From Chalciporus piperatus (Eukaryota > Basidiomycota > Agaricomycetes > Boletales > Boletaceae), in the NCBI GenBank assembly GCA_038093975.1, contig JBBPTG010000091.1, positions 43,758 to 107,757 on the forward strand: DNA of 64,000 bases, in the 5' to 3' direction. The position numbers and the translations under genes were made by a program. This document shows, piece after piece, positions 1 through 10,877 of this stretch. Below the pieces are notes generated by a model. It had not been told where the DNA came from. It worked only from the letters and a program-made list of their open reading frames with translations, and ran no database searches. Within the stretch, counting starts at the first letter, position 1. Each line of letters begins with the position of its first letter.

Positions 1-1000
1 TCAATGACACTGAGCTGCTCCCGACACTGGGACACGATGTCGCGCATCGGGGGGATGTCCATGTTCGAGGCGGCATAGTTTGAGGAGGAGTACTTGGCGT
101 ACGGGGTGTCGATGGATGGAAACTAAGGCCCAGCTCGGAAACCTGGTTAGGAAGGGCTGGTTTGGGTGGGAAAGTTGTTTGCGCAAACCAAGCGCAAACC
201 AGCACTTCGCACTCGGAGGTTTGCAAACTAGTTCCCACGGTTTACAAAAGTTGTTGTACTGTCTGTGATAACCCCTAAACCTCACCATAAATTGGTGTAC
301 TGTTCACAATAATCCCTAAACCTTGCCATCAATTGGTGTACTGTTTGTGATAATCCCTATAACTCGACCAAGTCTTTAACCGAGTAAACCTTGCGATAAA
401 TTGGTGTAGTACTGTCTGCAATAATTCCTAAACCTCACCATAATAAATTGGTGCACTGTCCGCAATAATCCCTAAACCTCACCATTGCTGACAGTGCACC
501 AATTTATGGTGAGGTTTAGGAATTATTGCAGACAGTACTACACCAATTTATCGCAAGGTTTACTCGGTTAAAGACTTGGTCGAGTTATAGGGATTATCAC
601 AAACAGTACACCAATTGATGGCAAGGTTTAGGGATTATTGTGAACAGTACACCAATTTATGGTGAGGTTTAGGGATTATCGTGGACAGTACTACATCAAT
701 TTATAGCAAGGTTTACTTGGTTAAAGACTTGGTTGAGTTGTACACAGCCGCCACTCGCGCGCGGGCGGAAATATCCGAAATCCGACCAAACCCAGTTGCC
801 GTGCACTGGGTGCGAGTTTGCGGATGGTTTGTTCGCAAACTAGCTGGTTTGGGCAAACCATGGTTTGGCAGGCAAACCACACCTGACCACACCTGACCAA
901 CTTTCCGAGCTGGGCCTAAGGTGCGCGATCAGACTTTTCATTACACTAGGAGACAGGTAGTATCAGTACTCACGATTGAAAGAGGATCAAAGGCCTGGAG
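1..1000 (-). CDS. Probable F-box protein, 5' part; gene runs off the left edge
   Basis: On the minus strand a 27-bp exon (1000-974) and an exon from 122 to the window edge join in phase. The donor is GTGAGT at 973 and the acceptor AG is at 124-123. The joined peptide contains the run DTPYAKYSSSNYAAS followed by DIPPMRDIVSQCREQLSVI. Such a short helical segment often precedes the F-box in Agaricomycete F-box proteins, but the F-box itself would lie outside the window, so the name is a guess from style. Further exons upstream of 1000 are likely; no start codon was settled. The intron contains a complete MITE (127-916), so it grew from about 57 to about 850 nt, and the last A of the acceptor lies within the target duplication. 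Confidence 0.4.
127..916. mobile_element. Harbinger-like MITE with internal 190-bp palindrome
   Basis: Terminal inverted repeats GGCCCAGCTCGGAAA (127-141) and its reverse complement (902-916) are perfect over 15 bp. They are flanked by direct TAA (124-126 and 917-919), the 3-bp target type of PIF/Harbinger elements. Subterminal regions are rich in GGTTTG/CAAACC words. The core is a near-perfect inverted repeat, about 268-460 against 490-679 with a 29-bp loop. It is built from roughly 41-bp units that carry CCTAAACCTCACCAT and AATTGGTGTACTGT words. No transposase is encoded, so it is non-autonomous. It sits in the intron of the minus-strand gene at 1-1000. Confidence 0.8.
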
Positions 1001-1367
1001 CTGTTGGGAGGTTATTTAACAGCACTGACTAATTGTTTGACTAGAATACGAACTGTTCGAAGCAGGTCTTCAACCGACATTTCTTGCTAGAGGGTAGTAG
1101 TAGATTGACCTGACGTTGTTTGAATTTTCGAGGGCTGAACGCGAATGTAACGCGTGAACGTTTGATTACATAAATGAACAGGACACAACACGCGCAGTGT
1201 ACAGCCACACCGTCTAGGCTCGCTCGTCTTGCCGCACATTCCAGGCCGCACTGGCATAACCCTGATTGCTTCGAACCGTTACGATGCTGAGCCATTTGAT
1301 GAATTCGACTGAGATGAACGATTTCCGATACCGGAGCTGTAATTATTTAATAGTATTAGTAGGCTGC

Positions 1368-2889
1368 CCCGTGGCAAGGGGATCAGGCCCGGGAGACTGT
1401 TGTACAGCCTGTACTTCAACTTGGGAGTCGCTTCCTCCATCGGTTTGACGGCAGTAGCCCTTGGGTGCGTTGTATCGCGTTCTCATTCCACTGACTGACT
1501 TATTTGATTGATTGTAGAACGGAAACTGATGGGAGTATCACATGCCCGGCCAACCGGAACAACATATTGTGGGGATCAAATCGATCGAACCCACTGTCGG
1601 CCTTACCTCGCGTTCACAACCATATTAGTCTCCCGTAGGCAGCCCCTTAGGTAGGAAGACAGTCGTTCCTATACAACCATATGTACTTACTCCCGTCTTT
1701 TCTGTCTCAAAGTTATTCCCATCTCTGGAGTCTGAGCATCAAGATACCGTCGGTCCCATTGCTCGGTCTGTGTCAGACGCAGCCATCGTATTCAAGTCCA
1801 TCATTAATCATTGCTGGTCCTGACCCCAACGACAACTTCACTCTCGCCCAGCCTACCCCGGTTCCCGACTACACCATGGCCCTCAGCAACTCCTCCCGGG
1901 TTGGCAAACGCATCGGTGCTCCACGTGCTTTATTCTTAAACGACAGCATGACTGGTAACGATCCAGATGTTAACGTTGTATTCGAACAGGCTCTTGAAAC
2001 GCTCAAGGAGCTCGGTGCTACGATCGTTGACCCCGCTGACCTGCCATCCGCATACGATATCTACAATTCAAACAACGAATCCGTCGTTCTGGCAACTGCT
2101 TCAAGGTTTGTTGTGATGAGAAGTGTATCGCGTTCTGTTCGGTGATTCAATTGGTCGTGTGGGTTCAGCTTAACCAATGGTTCGATGCACTCATCGTGAA
2201 CCTTTCGAACGTGTCCTCCTTGGCTAATGTCATCGCGTTTGACAATGCCAACCCATGTTTGGAGAAGCCTACCCGATGCACAGACCAACTAATGTGAGCA
2301 TCCTGCTTTGCTTTGCACCTCCAACCTGATCTCACGTCCAGCTTGATCGCATCCGAGGCAACCACCGGATACGACCATCTTACTACGAGTCACTTGCCTT
2401 CAACAAGGAACTCGGCGCGACAAACGGCATCGACGCAGCATTGAAGATGTATGCCTTGGCTGCGCTCGTGCTCCCTACACCCGGATACACCACCGTCCCT
2501 GCTGGTGAGTCCCATTATCGTCATCCAGAATGCTTACACCATGCTGATGTTAATCATTAATTGTCCCTCTTAGTCATCGCCGGATACCCTATCATCACTG
2601 TCACCGTCTACTCTCTCCACCCTCGAAGCACCGTCCCATACTCCCCAGTTCCCCTAGGTTTCTACCCCAACATCATCACCGTCGGTAACGCGGGTCCCAA
2701 CACCTACTACCCCGCCCCAGGCATACCAATCGGCCTCTCCTTCCTCGGTATCGCATGGAGCGAATATACGCTCATCGGGTTGGATATGCGTACGAACAGC
2801 GCACACAGACGCGCTTGAAACGTTTGGCATATCCATCCGCCATTCCAAAGACACAACTCGCGGATATCATTGGCTCGGACTCGTCGTAA
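1368..2889 (+). pseudogene. Amidase (amidase-signature family) pseudogene
   Basis: Scattered frames together spell an amidase: VASSIGLTAVALG then TETDGSITCPANRNN (about 1425-1562), VGPIARSVSDAA near 1752-1790, IAGPDPNDNFTLAQP near 1812-1857, QLNQWFDALIVNLSNV near 2168-2215, YYESLAFNKELGATNGIDAA near 2377-2440, and YAYEQRTQTRLKRLAYPS near 2780-2840. The tail IIGSDSS ends at a TAA at 2887-2889. Usual introns are visible near 2108-2168, 2294-2341 and 2504-2573. At least five frame breaks are needed, including an extra AT near 1564, a 7-bp near-duplication near 1723-1736, the 7-bp duplication ATCATTA near 1800-1812, a small loss near 2373 and a one-base change near 2777. The serine-lysine amidase chemistry is family knowledge; this copy cannot make a full enzyme. 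Confidence 0.85.
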
Positions 2890-4388
2890 ATCGGAATGGT
2901 GGTGAATGGGATGAGGTGGCATGAGGTGTGGGGACACTTTGTGGGTGTTGGTAGGGCGTGCATCATCTGTGGTTGGATACCCTCCTTTGTCCCGATTGAG
3001 TTGTCGTTGTTGTCGTTGTTCAGCTACTAGGATACCCTCTGCTATGGATTTAATCAATGTGGACATACGTCAACCTTGTGATTCACGCTGTTTGGCAGAC
3101 CGAGACGAGGAATGACGCGTGACGTGTCTCTCAAAGTTCTGTCCACGAGAGCATTGACAAACAGACGGCCAATGAGTACGATTCTCCCTCCTGGATACGC
3201 TTCCCACAAGACAAAAACATGGTCACTGGAATGGTCTACTAGATCCACGCACGTCCATCCACCCAACCCCCGGTTCGAGCGCTGCAATGAGCGACGGACT
3301 GATGCAGACCAGTCTTCGCCAGCGATCCACACCAGCATGTGCATGAATCCCAGACGATGTCCTGCATCACTCCTTCACTCTTCGTAACGATCCAACCAAT
3401 TACAAATCAGCTCGTCAAGACATACCTCAGGAACGTACCAAAGGCTTGCCAGTGGAGCGTCATTCTGTCATCGTCAATCCCCGCCAATTCCTAACAACAT
3501 GTCCACCAAACCCGGGTCCGTCGGCGATTCGAGTTCATCCCACCAAGACTTTCGAGTCATCTCTATAGTATCCGTGACCATTCAAACAGTGGTTAGCCAA
3601 CGACAGACGGTCAAAAGGCACATGCAACACGTACAAGCAGCTAGGCAAGGTCGCTACCATGTTCCTGACGACGTCGCTATCCGAAGCTTGAGTCACGATC
3701 CATGTTTCTCTCGCAGGCGTGACGACCTGTGTGGCGTCGCGTTGGAGACCCATAAAGTCAGATCGAGAACCAACGGTGAACAACTTGGATGGATTTCACT
3801 TACGTGGAATCCGGGTGCGATGGAGGTGGAGGTGGAGGCCTATGGGACCAATCAGGGGGATCGAGGTACGTTCTGGAATGGATGTCTCGTACTGGAGGTT
3901 CGTCATTGGTGGTTGGACTCGGAATGAAATGGGTCTTTACTGCCAGGTGTCGCTCTGAATGGTTCAGAGCGACACCTGTCAGTAAGAGGTCAGTGACTGA
4001 CCTCTTATACGCTACCACAAGTGGGTCGCGCATTCACGTTCATTGTGATAAAGAGTACTAAGAGATGGGACAAAGCAGAATATGGGTGATGTACTGAAAG
4101 GGTGAAAGGCGCGCAGCAGGGGAACACCTAGGGCGAGAGCGGCCGAGGCCACGATGTGTTCAACACGTGTGAGACGCAGTTACCCTTCTCTGTGGCGCAG
4201 AGGCAGCGAACATGATACATATAACCTACATACCTTCTTGATATGCCTTCCGTGGCTGGGGTCAAACAGAGAAAATTGCAAGCCCTGTTAGTACGATTCA
4301 GAGATTGCGAATCCAGAGCTCATAGGCAAATCTGAAGGATGTCCGCCCCTCCAATCCGCCTGCCAAACATTGTCCTGCAATGAAACCG
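2890..4388. other. No gene assigned; short open frames and two hairpins
   Basis: Open frames on both strands are short and none matches a family I know. The minus-strand frames at 3054-3344 and 3535-3783 read somewhat protein-like, but I found no convincing splice pairing. The only clear structure is the double hairpin at 3937-4007. Confidence 0.5.
3937..4007. repeat. Two adjacent perfect hairpins
   Basis: The first hairpin pairs 3945-3959 with 3963-3977 (15 bp, 3-nt loop) and extends outward to 3937 and 3985 with one mismatch. The second pairs 3983-3994 with 3996-4007 (12-bp arms around one base). The outer end of the first overlaps the start of the second by three bases. Confidence 0.85.
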
Positions 4389-5546
4389 TTAGTATCGTCT
4401 GAAACCATAAACACAAGGAATCCACTGAATCGCCCGAGGAAGAATGATGCAGTACAAGGGTCGCCCATTGGGATGGTTTACATCGCCACGCCTCTGCCGC
4501 TCCGCCTCACATATCTCCTGATCCCGGTTACATTTCTGAACGAGTCTTGCACGGGTCTTTTTGTCCTTTCTCCACACTTCTTCCTGTTTGCGGCAAGCTT
4601 TCAACTTGCTTTCTGCGTCCTGGAGTCTGGACGCGAAATCGATCCGCTTCTTTTCCGCATCGACAAGCCTGGACGCACAAGACCTCGCCTTCTTTTCCTC
4701 GAGTCCAGACGCGGAGATTTCCAACTTCCTCTCAGCCTCCTCTAGCTTGGTCTCACGACGATCCAACTTCCTTTCCCAAGCCAGTAGCCTGGATGCACTA
4801 GCATCCAACGTCCTCTCCTTATCGACGAGTTTGGACATGCATGCCTCCTCAACACGTGGCATGATAACCCTGTAGACGATGGCGGCGGCAAGAATGGCGA
4901 CGATGGCGGCAAGTAGTATTGAACGGAGACATGACCTACGCTTCTCCTGTGGGCGTGTCGTGCTGCGCGTGTCGTTGAATTGCGTTCGTGGACACACCTC
5001 GATGTGCTCGGCTCACCTCGATGTGTGACTCACTCTTGGAAGGGACCGGAACAGGTCATCGTACGACGGAGGTGGCCGTCTACACACGGATCAGATATAT
5101 CTGTGTTTCAAGGCACGACGACCTACAAGGGAGTTCCGGGGTTTGATGACAGGTTATTGTAGGGTGGAGGTGGAGGTCTACTGAACGAATTAGACGATTC
5201 ACGAATGTCTGTTATGAAAAGTCGGTCGCATACTGAAGATCGGTCGAATCCCCATGCCACCTTGAGCGAATTGCAGAGTCCATCTTGCGCGGAATGAATC
5301 AAGCTCTTTTCAGAGGAGTTGGAGGAGTTGGCGCAAATATCAGTAGAGATGGACTGGATTAGCGCCATAGCGACCCAAGTCAAACAAGGTAACAAACTTT
5401 GGTCTTCGTCACTCTCGAGAATCCGTTCTGCCAACGTCTTGTAGCTGCTAGCGTTATACGGTGTCAAGTACAAGTGCTGACCAGCGCTGGGTTTGCAAAG
5501 AGAGAAACTTCACGAGGAAGTGTCAATTAACTACCTTGCGCCTCAT
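4389..5546 (-). CDS. Single-pass membrane protein with coiled coil; unknown function
   Basis: A four-exon model fits phase throughout: 5546-5535 (start MRRK), 5476-5127, 5079-5034 and 4946-4389. The N-terminal half is soluble (LYLTPYNASSYKTLAERIL). Two proline-tyrosine motifs, PPPPPYNNL and PPPSYDDL, lie on either side of the second intron; PPxY motifs can bind WW domains. A hydrophobic segment LLAAIVAILAAAIVYRVIM follows at the start of the last exon, then about 90 residues of charged heptad-like coiled coil with repeated blocks such as ASRLLAWERKLD and ASRLQDAESKLK. The last 40 residues look less coding-like, so the true end may lie behind another intron. I do not recognise a named family. 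A cytosolic coiled coil anchored in a membrane is inferred. Confidence 0.6.
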
Positions 5547-6083
5547 GCCATTCCTGGGTACGCAGATCTGGCAGTAGAGTGGGTGAGAAACTACGGAGTC
5601 TTCACCATGATAGTGATGATCAGGCTGCGATCACTGTGACATCATGATTCATGATGGCATTACTCGAAGATGACATGGGGATCACAAGCACGTTTCGCAA
5701 ACCGCGTTCAAGAAGCTCAGTAGCACCCAACTTTTAGAAGTGAGCTTGTGTGACGTATACTACCGTCAATCAAAGCAAGCCAGGACCTTGGTCGACGCCG
5801 AATTCACCCACGTCATCAGGAAAAGTCCTAATCCCGAATCTTGTCAAAAAGACACTAAATTGACAAGAATCCTCTAGAATTCCGAAAACAGGAGAATTCT
5901 TGTAGTCCCCGAAGAATCTACCTGGAATCTTTCAGATTCGCTCGGTTTCACACCACCACTACAAGAAACGGAATTTATTTGCGTAATTAAAACTATCTGT
6001 TATACTATACCAATGGAGGGAAAAGTTAAAAGGGGGGATATCTGAGTCGAGAAGGAAGGTGATTCTCATGACAGGGAGGACAT
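5547..6083. other. Intergenic; candidate CACTA terminus, otherwise nothing seen
   Basis: No protein-coding signal is visible. The only notable item is the CACTACAAGAAACGG string at 5957, annotated separately. Confidence 0.5.
5957..5971 (+). repeat. Candidate CACTA-type terminal sequence
   Basis: CACTACAAGAAACGG matches the canonical start of CACTA/CMC terminal inverted repeats. It lies 113 bp beyond the end of the DUF6532 gene, on the outer side of the DUF6532/transposase pair. I did not find the matching inverted end on the right side, so this is a candidate terminus only. Confidence 0.35.
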
Positions 6084-8081
6084 TCAATCCGCGTCTGAAC
6101 CCGCATCTGAGTCATCATGATCGGGGTCGGTCATTCCCTCGATGTCGAGGTGCATCAACAGTGAGGCACGGTTGTGGTTCACTACCGTGTTCAGTGCTTC
6201 TTTGACGGAGCCGCTAGATAAGCACCAAGTGAATGACAGTGAGGCGGAGAGAAGCATGTAAGACTTACGAAACAGTGGTGAAAAGGTGGGCAAATGTTGC
6301 ATGATACTTCGGAGGGCTTTGCTCAGCAAATGCGTGAATAAACTCAAGCAGGTGATCGAAAAGATTCGCGAACATGTTGGAGTTGAATTCTGCCTTGCCG
6401 CCATCAGAGTGATAGTCCCAGATGGCAGCACGAACCTTGGACATGGATGGATGAGTACTCCAACTCGGCAGGAGACATATCTGACATACTGCAACACTTG
6501 CCAATGCGACCATAGAAGGAGGGAGTTCGAACTCATCAGGGTGTGTGTCGGGGAGCGAGGACTTGTACATAGATGCATATTTGATTCCGAGCGCGTCCTC
6601 CGTATCGAAGAAAGAATCCTCAATGGTGCGTAGGATGGCGGGTGACTGGAATGGCTTCTTCCGGTTTGGTTTTCCCTAGAGTCCATTAGTGACCCAGTCA
6701 TGACAGTGATGCCGTGCGTGGAGGCTGACCTTAGCATCCATGGCATAGATGTACGCATCATTCTTGAACAGCGCGAGAATCTTCTCATCCGATCGCACTC
6801 TCTCGATCCCGTAGACGCTAGCAACATAGCGCATGGCAACCTTCTTAACTTCAGTACGCTTTTTCCCAAGTCGGTCACTCGGCTGCAACATGTGTGTTAG
6901 TAGAGACCTCACATTAGCAACGAGCGCAAAGGTGACTCACGACACTTGAGAGGTGCCGGCGGTACTTTGAATCCATTGATATGCGATTGTAAACATCCTT
7001 GCACCCGGGCATCTCCGACGCAGCCTGTAGTAGAACTTGAGTGAACGACTGATGACGCTCACTCAAATCAGCAAATGCATGACCGAATATCAGATTCTTC
7101 TTGGCGAGAGGTATCGATGTTTGGAGCATTGCTTTGATGTAGGAGGCCTGATCTTTGAGGTTGATTGAGCCGCGTTTATTGAACACGAGGTCGGTTTCCT
7201 TTGGCCAAACATTGAAGGCATTGGTAGCGGCCAGTGACTTTTTATCTCCGTCCTTCGGCTGGATCTGGGTGTCACCGTCACTTAAAAGAGCTTCTGGGCT
7301 ATGCAAACCCACGGGCGAGCTGCTGGCCCATGTTGGGATCTGATCCAGGTAATTTAATTTCAATCGTGAAAATTGGGTAGCCCAAACAATGTCACGCACC
7401 TCAGCCTGCCAACGCAGCTCCTTAGATGTAGTCGGAGCAGTAGATTGACCCTTTGTCGGATGGGAGACTTTGTTAGTATCCGAGCCACTGGCATTGATAG
7501 GGGCACGCGCAGTCATTTCCGGCTTGCGTCCGGGTGTGATGAGATACTCCATGTCTGAGGAGAAATCAGCATCTCCAGAATGCTCAGATGCCAGCCCCGG
7601 GCCAGAGAGCGGCATCTTGCGGGCATGCTTGATTTTTTTCTCCGACTGGGCTTTCTTCTGACTTGGGATCATTGTTGGGTGGTCCCCGACTGGTGGATGA
7701 CTAAGAGCTACAAGAGACGATCAACAGGTCAGCACGGGCGTCGAAATGCATTAAAACTGCACCTTTGTTATTCTGCACCTTGGTAGCTTGGGCTCGTTGA
7801 ATGTGTGGACGCTATTCAGACAGTCAGAATCATAGATAATCATGCATGTAGCTAGAACCAACCTCTAGTTCGAGCGCTGCCCGTAACCGAGCTTGATCCT
7901 TATTGACCTTGTCCAAAAGGTCATCTCCCGACTCATCATCACTCTTATCTGACTTCTCGGAGTTTGCATCATCCGACTCGCCAGCAGAGCTCCCGTCTGG
8001 GCATGGCAAAGGGGTGACGTGATTATGACTCGGAGGAGCTGTGGGAGCAGCCGCGAGTGCCATGGCAATTACTTTTGCCAT
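6084..8081 (-). CDS. DUF6532-domain protein, probably transposon-associated
   Basis: The start MAKVIAMALAAAPT is at 8081. An acidic serine-rich stretch (SDDANSEKSDKSDDESGDD) is followed by spliced exons that join in phase: a small exon reading RPHIQRAQATKVQNNK near 7812-7765, and a long one from 7710 containing HPPVGDHPTMIPSQKK. The C-terminal part carries the DUF6532-like pattern: PLAKKNLIFGHAFADLSER, then KILALFKNDAYIYAMDAK, KPFQSPAILRTIEDSFF and the helix MFANLFDHLLEFIHAF. It ends in an acidic tail HDDSDAGSDAD. DUF6532 is a large Agaricomycete family of unknown function. This copy is on the same strand as the Plavaka-like transposase and separated from it only by repeat arrays, so it may be a second gene of that element; that is inference. 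Confidence 0.7.
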
Positions 8082-8215
8082 GGTTCCTGGGCCAATGAGG
8101 GAATAAGTTTGATATTAAGCTGAAAGAAATGAGAGACCTACTCAGCTGGGTAGTGAGAGGGTTACATCAGCAACACTGCAAAAAGTCTGAAGTTACTGGA
8201 ATGACTGGATCAGTT

Positions 8216-8740
8216 AAACCAGTACACCAGTTGCTCAGTTGCCCAGTCATCCAGTCAGCCAGTCATTTCAGTAATCTCATTGGTTCATTAGCCCAGTCAC
8301 TTCAGTAGTCTCAGTAGCTCAGTAGCCCAGTGTTCCAGTCATCCAGTTATCTCAGTAGCCTAGTAGCCCAGTGTCCCAGTCATGTAGTCATCTCAGCAGC
8401 CTAGTAGCCCAGTGCCCTAGCCATCCAGCAATCCAGTTGTCTCATTACTCCAGCCATCCAGTATTCCAGTATTCCAGTAATCTAGTCACTCAGTGGTCCA
8501 GTAATCCAGTAGTCTCAGTAGTCCAGTCATCCAGCCATTCAGTCATCCAGTCATTTCAGTAATCCAGTCACTCAGTGATCCAGTAATCTAGTCACTCCAG
8601 TCACTCCAGTCACACAAGTGACACCAGTAACCCAGTCACCAGTCACTCCCAGTCACCTCAGTAATCCAGCCACCCAGTAATCCAGTCACCCAGTCACCTC
8701 AGTAATCCAGTCACCCAGTCCAGTCACCCAGTCCCTATTA
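8216..8740 (+). repeat. CCAGT-word array (left)
   Basis: About 500 bp made almost wholly of 9-10 bp variants of the CCAGTCA/CCAGTAA theme (ATCCAGTCATC, CACCCAGTCACC). It is the inverted counterpart of the array at 10075-10877. Subterminal repeats of this kind serve as transposase binding sites in CACTA elements; here that is inference. Confidence 0.8.
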
Positions 8741-8924
8741 CTAGTTCACTATATCTTATGATTAATTCACACCTTATGACAGTTCAGAAAATGCGAAATA
8801 TATTATGTCTAACTATTACATGTATTGTGGTACAATAGGTACTAGTTAATGAAGTGCCATGCAGCACGAGCGGCTGTGTACGAGGTGAGTAGGTGTGTTG
8901 GTCAACAAATAAACACGAACCATT

Positions 8925-9380
8925 GAAGCCGGCAGGGCTGTTGAGCCCGCGCCGGCTTCGTTGCTTGAGCTCGAGGTGGTGAGAGGTGGTGGAGGTAGGG
9001 CAGCATGCAACACGAGCATGTATGTGAGTTAGTGGTGGTGGTAGTGAACTATGACTCACCTTCGTGAAGCCGGCGGGGCTGTTGAGCCCACGCCGGCCGC
9101 GTTTTCATCGTTTTCGTGGTGAGGGTGATGTGGTAGGTGGTAGCGGGCCAAAGAGTGCAAGCGGCTGTGGGCGAGGTGAGCGGATGACTTATCACTCACC
9201 TCGTGAAGCCGGCGGGGCTGTTGAGCCCACGCCGGCCGCGTTTTCGCGTTTTCGTCATTTTCGTGTCGGGGGTAGGGTGGTGGGTGGTGGCGGGCTGTTT
9301 GCGGGGTGAGCGGATGAGGTGGTGGGCGAGTTTTCGCTCACCTGGCGATGCCGGCGGAGCTTTTGAGCCCTCGCCGGCTG
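8925..9380. repeat. Four GC-rich hairpin repeats about 140 bp apart
   Basis: Copies at about 8925-8959, 9066-9100, 9205-9240 and 9347-9380 share GCCGGCGGGGCTGTTGAGCC. Each folds into a strong stem (GCCGGC with GCCGGC, GGGCT with AGCCC) closed by a GTTG or TTTTG-like loop. Each of the last three is preceded by a TCACC motif. Base composition is far richer in GC than the flanking arrays. Confidence 0.8.
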
Positions 9381-9535
9381 TTTTGCTGTTGTTGAGGTGT
9401 GGTGTAGTGGTGAGAGAGAGTCGAAGAGGTGGCGCAGCAAATTCAACATGGTCACGTGACTTTCTCACGCCAGATTTTTGGATTTTTGTGAAGTCCGAGC
9501 ATTAGGGAAATGAGACTACACTTCATTAGGATTTC

Positions 9536-9990
9536 CTACACTTTGACAGCTACCACACTTTTTGTACACTTTAGTACGCTTTTTTGTACACTTTGGCTAC
9601 ACTCAATCACTACACACTTTCCCACACTCTAGACTACACTTTTACTACGCTTTTTTGTACACTTTAGCTACACTAATCCCAATACATTTTGCTACACTTT
9701 GAGTACACTTTTACTACGCTTTTTTGTACACTTTGGCTACACTCAATCACTACACACTTTCCCACACTCTTGACTACACTTTTACTACGCTTTTTTGTAC
9801 ACTTTGGCTACACTCAATCACTACACACTTTCCCACACTCTTGACTACACTTTTACTACGCTTTTTTGTACACTTTAGCTACACTCAATCTAGCTACACT
9901 TTCCCACACTTTTACTACACTTTTACTACGCTTTTTTGTACACTTCACTACACTCAATCCTAATACCCTTTCCCACATTGTTAACTACAC
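9536..9990 (+). repeat. Tandem array with CTACACTTT theme
   Basis: About six imperfect copies of a roughly 70-bp unit, each with CTACACTTTTACTACGC and TTTTTTGTACACTTT. The two copies around 9720-9850 are nearly identical. Confidence 0.8.
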
Positions 9991-10074
9991 TTTTAGTACA
10001 CATTTTTGTGGACTTTAGCTATAATCCATCCTATGAATGATTATAAAATGTCACTAATTAGAATGACTCTATTA

Positions 10075-10877
10075 GATGACTGAGTAGTACTGGAGTGATT
10101 GGGTGAGCTGAGGGCTGGGTAACTGGATAACTGGTATGACTGGTGTGACTGAAGTGATTGGTTTACTGGACCACAGGGTGACTGAATTACTGGAGTGACT
10201 TGTGTGACTTGTGTGACTGGAGTGACTGGAGTGACTGGATTACTGGACCACTGAGTGACTAGATTACTGGAATACTGTAATACTGGATGGCTGGAGTAAT
10301 GAGACAACTGGATTGCTGGATGACTAGGGCACTGGGCTACTAGGCTGCTGAGATGACTACATGACTGGGAAACTGAGCTACTAGGCTACTGAGATAACTG
10401 GATGACTGGAACACTGGGCTACTGAGCTACTGAGACTACTGAAGTGACTGCATGATTGGATGACTGGGCTGCTGGGTTACTGGAACTACTGGATGACTGG
10501 ATGACTGGGTTACTGGGTTACTGGAACTACTGGATGACTGAATGACTGAATGACTGGGCTACTGAGATTACTGAAGTAACTGGATGACTTGATGACTGGG
10601 CTGCTGGGTTACTGGAACTACTGGATAACTGGAACACTTGGCCACTGGACTAATGAGACCACTGAAATGACTGGGCTGCTGGATGACTGAGACTACTGAG
10701 ACTACTGGATGACTGAATGACTGAGCTACTGAAGCTACTGAATTGACTGGATGACTGGGCCACTAGGCCACTGGGTTACTAAGACTACTGAAACTACTTG
10801 ATGACTGGGTGACTAGGTTACTGAAACTACTGAAACTACTGAAATTACTGGTTACTGGGCCACTGGACTACTGATTC
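10075..10877 (+). repeat. ACTGG-word array (right)
   Basis: About 800 bp of ACTGGATGACTGG, ACTGGGCTACTGAG and similar words, the reverse complement of the left array at 8216-8740. The last codons of the transposase frame (10845-10877) read into it. Confidence 0.8.

Noticed and set aside
4561..4875. Plus-strand serine-rich frame
   Set aside because: It is the mirror of the minus-strand coiled-coil gene, whose exons splice in phase.
8784..9505. Several overlapping frames around the GC-rich hairpins
   Set aside because: They follow the repeat units (KPAGLLSPRRPRF recurs with each copy) and have no splice or family support.
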